From positions 124,001 to 188,000 of the forward strand of contig CAWAPQ010000004.1 in assembly GCA_963783965.1 (NCBI GenBank): a DNA stretch of 64,000 nt, read 5' to 3'. Numbering within the stretch: position 1 is the stretch's first letter; each line of letters begins with the position of its first letter. Both the position numbers and the translations under genes were made by a program. Shown piece after piece: positions 60,540-64,000 of the stretch. This DNA comes from Bog-473 sp963783965 (lineage in GTDB: Bacteria; Actinomycetota; Acidimicrobiia; Acidimicrobiales; RAAP-2). Under the pieces are notes generated by a model. That model had not been told where the DNA came from, made no database searches, and saw only the letters and a list, made by a program, of their open reading frames with translations.

Positions 60540-61060
60540 GGCGTGACTCCTTGGGTTTTCGTGCGGGATTCGGGATCGGACTCGGGGACGAGGTCGATGC
60601 GATGGCGACGTGCCGCATCGCGCAGGGCGGCGACCGGGCGCTCGGGTAACTCGGCCGGCGGCATCGTCCGCGTCGCGGCCGGCCAACCACAGGCGCGCGT
60701 GAAGTCTTCGAATCCCGCCGGCGTCAGCAGCAGGAGGAAGTGCGCCTCCTCCGACTCGACCCGGAAGCGATGCTCCACCTGGCGTGGCCCGAAAACGAAG
60801 GTGCCGGCTCCGACGGTCCGCACATCGTCACCGAGCCAGAAGGTGAGCTCACCGCTCACGATGTACCAGGCCTCGTCCTCGTGCTGGTGCCGATGGCGCG
60901 GCGAGTCGGCGCCCTTCGGTGCCCGCACGTCAGCCACGGTCAGACCACCGTTGGTCTCGGTGCCGGTGGTCTTGTAGGTGACCAGCGCGCCGGCGAACCA
61001 GAGCGCCTCGCCCTCGGTGGCCTCGAGCACGTACGCATCCGGCATCACGTCGAGGGTCAC
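60536..61060 (-). CDS. Cupin domain protein
   Basis: 174 aa. The double-stranded beta-helix is seen as ADSPRHRHQHEDEAWYIVSGELTFWLGDD (metal His and Glu of motif 1) and GPRQVEHRFRVESEEAHFLLLL (motif 2). Such proteins bind small ligands, sugars or metals, or act as dioxygenase-like enzymes. The GTG start overlaps the SRPBCC stop (GTGA); ATG 61045 is an alternative. Middle gene of the MBL-cupin-SRPBCC operon. Confidence 0.88.
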   Translation of the reverse strand: MTLDVMPDAYVLEATEGEALWFAGALVTYKTTGTETNGGLTVADVRAPKGADSPRHRHQHEDEAWYIVSGELTFWLGDDVRTVGAGTFVFGPRQVEHRFRVESEEAHFLLLLTPAGFEDFTRACGWPAATRTMPPAELPERPVAALRDAARRHRIDLVPESDPESRTKTQGVTP

Positions 61061-61560
61061 GGCCGGCCGGCCTCATCACGAGCCTCGGCCACCGTCTTCA
61101 AGCGGGCCAGCGTGTGCTCCATCGCGTCGCGGAGCTCGCGCGCCCGGTTCGTCGGAATGTCGACGACGCGGGCCCAAACCGGGATCCGCTTGACCTCGTA
61201 GGACTCCGTCACCCGGGTCCCGCCCTCGATCGCCTCGAACTGGTAGCGCCACACGGTCGACTCGTGGCCGCCCTCTTCGGTGACGAAGGCGAACTCGCGG
61301 CCGGGCTCGGCCACCAGGACCCGTCCCCGGCGCGACCACTTCATCAGTCCACGCGGCCCGCCCCGGTTGTGGCCGACGAACGTGGCCCCCTCGACCGGAC
61401 CAGCGGCCCCGCCCTCCCACTCGACGCGCTGGCACTCCGGGCTCCACTCACCCATGCGCGGCATGTCGCTGACCAGGTCGTACATGCGTTGCGGCGCCGC
61501 GCTGACGACGGTCTGCGTGCTGTCCTGGGTCAGCCACCACCTGCTGCTCGTGCTCGCCAT
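61057..61560 (-). CDS. SRPBCC family (START/Bet v1-like) protein
   Basis: 167 aa helix-grip fold lipid-binding protein. STQTVVSAAPQRMYDLVSDMPRMGEWSPEC at the start, then TFVGHNRGG, REFAFVTEEGG and TRVTESYEVKRIPVWARV, typical of polyketide-cyclase/dehydrase-type SRPBCC proteins. It may bind or isomerise a hydrophobic ligand. It is the first gene of the operon and has a GGAGGAG ribosome site before ATG 61560, with a consensus promoter upstream. Confidence 0.9.
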   Translation of the reverse strand: MASTSSRWWLTQDSTQTVVSAAPQRMYDLVSDMPRMGEWSPECQRVEWEGGAAGPVEGATFVGHNRGGPRGLMKWSRRGRVLVAEPGREFAFVTEEGGHESTVWRYQFEAIEGGTRVTESYEVKRIPVWARVVDIPTNRARELRDAMEHTLARLKTVAEARDEAGRP

Positions 61561-61583
61561 GTCACTCCTCCTCGACTCGAACT

Positions 61584-61646
61584 GTACGTTAGGCTAAGAC
61601 CATTAGCTCTTGCTGTCAAGAGGTTCTTTTGCTACACTCGAGAGAG
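61584..61646. promoter_or_regulatory. Divergent promoter pair with overlapping -35 elements and an inverted repeat
   Basis: On the minus strand -35 TTGACA (complement of 61614-61619), 17-base spacer and -10 TAGCCT (complement of 61591-61596) precede the SRPBCC gene. On the plus strand -35 TTGCTG (61610-61615), 17-base spacer and -10 TACACT (61633-61638) precede the TetR gene. The inverted repeat CTCTTG-ctgt-CAAGAG (61607-61622) covers both -35 boxes, making a good operator for the TetR protein to control both genes. The plus transcript would start near GTG 61646. Confidence 0.7.
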
Positions 61647-61680
61647 TGACCCAGAGCCAGACATGACCCAGAGCCAGACG
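61647..61680 (+). repeat. 17-bp tandem duplication at the TetR start
   Basis: TGACCCAGAGCCAGAC occurs at 61647-61662 and again at 61664-61679, followed by A in the first copy and G in the second, a 17-base tandem repeat. It places a GTG frame (61646) that reads M-T-Q-S-Q-T and stops at TGA 61664-61666, overlapping the ATG (61663-61665) that reads the same six residues and continues into the TetR protein. Confidence 0.9.
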
Positions 61681-62325
61681 GAGTCCCCCACGGCCACACC
61701 CCGGCCGGACCGCCGGGCGCGACGGCGCCAGGAGACGATTGAGGAGATTCTGGCCATCGCCCGGGAGGTGATGACCGAGGAGGGGGTCAACGGGCTCAGC
61801 CTGGCGGAGGTGGCACGCCGACTCGGCGTGCAGCCACCCTCCCTGTACAAGTACTTCCCTTCCCTCATGGCGATCTACGACGCGCTCTTCCTGCAGGGAC
61901 AGATCGACAACCTGGCCGAGTTGCGCCACGCGATGGACGGAGCAGAACCGGGCCTCGGTGCACTGATCGCCGGACTCGAGGCCTCCGGGCGCTGGGCCCT
62001 GGCCAACCGCGCCGTGGCGGAGTTGCTGTTCTGGCGTCCCGTCCCGAGCTTCCATCCCTCCGAGGACGCGTTCGCGCCGAGCGTGGCGATGGTCGAGTTG
62101 CAGCGGCAGGCGCTCGCCGCCGCCGTCGCCGCCGGTCAACTCGGTCCAGAGGCCAACGGCGATGACGCCGTCTTCCTCGTCTCAACGCTGATCACCGGCG
62201 TGCTGAGCCAGGCCTTCGCCAACGAGCCCGACCTCCCCTGGGGCGAGGGTCGGTTCACCTCCGCGTTCCCACGCCTCATGCGTCTGCTGCCTGCCGCGTT
62301 TCCGCTGCCCGTGACGTCTCCATAG
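61663..62325 (+). CDS. TetR/AcrR-family transcriptional regulator
   Basis: 220 aa. The helix-turn-helix (about residues 25-70) reads AREVMTEEGVNGLSLAEVARRLGVQPPSLYKYFPSL, complete and canonical. The C-terminal ligand domain begins LRHAMDGAEPGL and has VFLVSTLITGVLSQAFANEPD, typical of the WHG-type C-terminal domain. It is divergent from the SRPBCC-cupin-MBL operon and an inverted repeat lies between them, so it probably represses both. The ATG at 61663 is the start, because GTG 61646 stops after six codons. Confidence 0.92.
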   Translation: MTQSQTESPTATPRPDRRARRRQETIEEILAIAREVMTEEGVNGLSLAEVARRLGVQPPSLYKYFPSLMAIYDALFLQGQIDNLAELRHAMDGAEPGLGALIAGLEASGRWALANRAVAELLFWRPVPSFHPSEDAFAPSVAMVELQRQALAAAVAAGQLGPEANGDDAVFLVSTLITGVLSQAFANEPDLPWGEGRFTSAFPRLMRLLPAAFPLPVTSP

Positions 62326-62496
62326 GTTCGCTTCACGCGCGCCGGGTCGACGCCAGCCCCTCATCAGAGAGGCCCGTCATCGTAGAATTGGTCATTCGTT
62401 GTCGGGCTCGCCTTTGATGGCCTCGTCACATCGTCACATCGTCCGGGACGGCGGGCCGGTTCGGGTACGGTCGTCCCGGCAGGGAGGGGGGCGTTC

Positions 62497-64000
62497 GTGC
62501 GACGTCGCTGGACCGCTGGACCGGTCGCTTTCTTGGCGGCCGCCGTGATGTTGCTCGGGCTCACCGTCGGCGTCTCCCCGTCGATCGCGTCCGCCGGCAC
62601 GCCCGTGCCCGGGGCGCCCAACTGCCCGATGTTCCCGGCGGACAACGTCTGGAACACTCCCGTCGCGGGATTGCCGGTCAACCCTCAGAGCGCGGCCTGG
62701 TTGGCCAGCATGGATGCCGGCACGACGAATCTCCATCCCGACTTCGGGCCCTCGGGCGACCCATCGAACCCGTACGGCATGCCCTACACCGTGGTCTCCC
62801 CGTCACAGCCCGAGGTCCCGATCACCTTCCAGTACGCCGACGAGAGCGATCCGGGGCCCTACCCCTTCAGCGCGTCGACACCGATTGAGGGCGGGCAGCA
62901 GTCGACCGGGGACCGCCACGCCATCATGGTCAACCCGGCTACGTGCACCCTCTACGAGCTCTACGACGCGCAGTACAGCGCGTCAGGCTCGACCGCCGGT
63001 TCGGGGGCGATCTGGAACCTCGACTCGAATGCGCTGCGGCCGGCGGGTTGGACGTCGGCCGACGCGGCCGGACTGCCAATCCTCCCGGGGCTGGTGCGCT
63101 ACGACGAGGTGCAGTCGGGTGCCATCACACACGCCATCAGGATGACGGCCGAGGCGACGGACGCGTCGTACCTGTGGCCGGCCCGACACGAAGCGGGGAC
63201 GTCGTCCAACCCGAACCTGCCACCCATGGGCGCGCGTTTCCGGCTCAAGGCCAGCTACAACATCTCGGGCTACTCCCCGCAGGCCCAGGTGGTCCTGCGG
63301 GCCATGCAGCAGTACGGGCTGATCCTGGCCGACAACGGCTCCAACTGGTACTTCGGGGGCACGGCGGACGACAACTGGCCGAGTGCGCTGGTCGACGAGC
63401 TCAAGCAGGTGCCGGCCAGCGCGTTCGAGGCGGTGGACGAGTCGGGACTCATGATCGACCCCAACTCGGGACAGGCCCGCCAGCTCGGGGTCTCGGTCAA
63501 CTGCGGGTCCGGCCCCGGCTACCGACTGGTGGCGACGGACGGCGGGATCTTTTCCTTCTGCCAATCCTTCTTGGGCTCCATGGGCGGCCAGCACCTGAAC
63601 GCGCCGATGGTGGGCATGGCCGAGACGCCGGGAGCCGCCGGGTACTGGGAGGTGGCGTCGGACGGTGGCATCTTCAGCTACGGCGACGCGCACTTCTACG
63701 GCTCGACCGGATCCATCCACCTGAACAGGCCGATCGTCGGCATGGCGGCCACCCCCGACGGCGGCGGCTACTGGCTGGTCGCCTCCGACGGGGGCATCTT
63801 CAGCTACGGCGACGCGCACTTCTACGGCTCGACCGGATCCATCCACCTGAACAGGCCGATCGTCGCCATGGCAGCCACCCCAGACGGCGGCGGCTACTGG
63901 CTGGTCGCCTCCGACGGGGGCATCTTCAGCTACGGCGACGCCGCCTTCTACGGGTCGCGCGGCGGGCAACCGCTCAACAAGCCCATCGTCGGCATGGCCT
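62497..64000 (+). CDS. Secreted protein with YWLV repeats (continues beyond window)
   Basis: At least 501 residues, open at the right edge. The signal peptide (VRRRWTAGPVAFLAAAVMLLG) ends near SIASA. The N-terminal domain of about 300 residues has FPADNVWNTPVAGLPV, NLHPDFG, VPITFQYADESDPGPYPF, STGDRHAIMVN, GSGAIWNLDSNALRP, ADAAGLPILPGLVRYDEV and YLWPARH; I know this layout from actinobacterial secreted proteins but not its function. From about residue 330 are 42-residue units based on YWLVASDGGIFSYGDA and LNRPIVGMAATPDG, the same module as in the toroid protein at 1835-3655. GGGAGGGGGG before GTG 62497 supports the start. Confidence 0.8.
   Translation, partial: MRRRWTAGPVAFLAAAVMLLGLTVGVSPSIASAGTPVPGAPNCPMFPADNVWNTPVAGLPVNPQSAAWLASMDAGTTNLHPDFGPSGDPSNPYGMPYTVVSPSQPEVPITFQYADESDPGPYPFSASTPIEGGQQSTGDRHAIMVNPATCTLYELYDAQYSASGSTAGSGAIWNLDSNALRPAGWTSADAAGLPILPGLVRYDEVQSGAITHAIRMTAEATDASYLWPARHEAGTSSNPNLPPMGARFRLKASYNISGYSPQAQVVLRAMQQYGLILADNGSNWYFGGTADDNWPSALVDELKQVPASAFEAVDESGLMIDPNSGQARQLGVSVNCGSGPGYRLVATDGGIFSFCQSFLGSMGGQHLNAPMVGMAETPGAAGYWEVASDGGIFSYGDAHFYGSTGSIHLNRPIVGMAATPDGGGYWLVASDGGIFSYGDAHFYGSTGSIHLNRPIVAMAATPDGGGYWLVASDGGIFSYGDAAFYGSRGGQPLNKPIVGMA
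63520..64000 (+). repeat. Tandem 126-bp coding repeats (YWLV units), right-hand copy
   Basis: In-frame units of 126 bp at the end of the secreted protein. The segment 63667-63738 is identical to 63793-63864, one unit later. Units encode YWLVASDGGIFSYGDA and LNRPIV, matching the repeats near 1880-2590 in a different protein. The array runs off the window. Confidence 0.88.

Noticed and set aside
61646..61666. GTG 61646 as the real TetR start
   Set aside because: The frame ends after six codons at TGA 61664-61666; the ATG at 61663 opens the complete regulator.

Overview
The window is high-GC, densely coded DNA from an actinobacterium, most likely an uncultured member of the class Acidimicrobiia. 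The main pointer is the 42-residue surface repeat built around YWLVASDGGIFSYGDA, found in two secreted proteins at opposite ends of the window (1835-3655 and 62497-64000). I know this repeat mainly from Acidimicrobiia, so the assignment is family knowledge plus inference. Frequent GTG starts, ATGA/GTGA overlaps, leaderless-looking promoters and actinobacterial families (ECF42 sigma factor with its DGPF partner, CHAD protein, DevR-like regulator, WYL regulator) agree with it.

Layout. 1-3880 (minus): a cobalamin riboswitch precedes a secreted alpha/alpha-toroid protein, a membrane-anchored DUF4430-like protein and an EcfT transporter component. This reads as a B12 capture and import locus whose two extracellular proteins resemble the two halves of animal intrinsic factor/transcobalamin. 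4071-10882: HSL-type hydrolase, lipoprotein, acetyl-CoA hydrolase/transferase family protein, orphan DevR-like regulator, universal stress protein, histone-deacetylase-like enzyme, zinc alcohol dehydrogenase. 11153-13874: NUDIX hydrolase divergent from a CYTH-CHAD polyphosphate-type protein, then an EthD protein. 13952-18394: a sortase between two secreted or anchored low-complexity proteins. 18592-28144: TauE/SafE exporter; an lhr-pxpA-pxpBC operon; a methyltransferase, patatin and small membrane protein. 28194-32362: two linked proteins of unknown function, typA, a VOC protein and tRNA-Ser(UGA). 32487-36753: membrane protein, an N-terminally truncated 1-Cys peroxiredoxin head to head with a truncated TetR remnant, a quinone-oxidoreductase-like enzyme and a sulfotransferase. 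36895-41982: a complete Liv-type ABC importer with a fused LivH-LivM permease. 42068-43895: two membrane-anchored paralogues, one carrying a GH43-like propeller. 43935-50532: 5'-3' exonuclease, ECF42 sigma with YCII partner, RibD-like reductase, two VOC proteins, an MFS transporter and prephenate dehydratase. 50556-53899: larB, larC and a PLP decarboxylase, translationally coupled. 53882-64000: DsbA-like protein, DinB protein, WYL regulator, amidase, lipoprotein plus DHA2 exporter, an MBL-cupin-SRPBCC operon divergent from a TetR gene, and the second repeat-bearing surface protein.

Two patterns cut across the annotation. Four otherwise well conserved genes (ecfT, the deacetylase, the MFS transporter and larB) are each broken by a frameshift that gain or loss of one CG dinucleotide in a short GCGCGC-type tract would repair. 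This suggests either a systematic sequencing or assembly problem or real dinucleotide slippage. At 33.97 kb two divergent genes have each lost their 5' end at the same point, which marks a deletion or misassembly junction. All functional calls come from reading the sequence; no database search was run.
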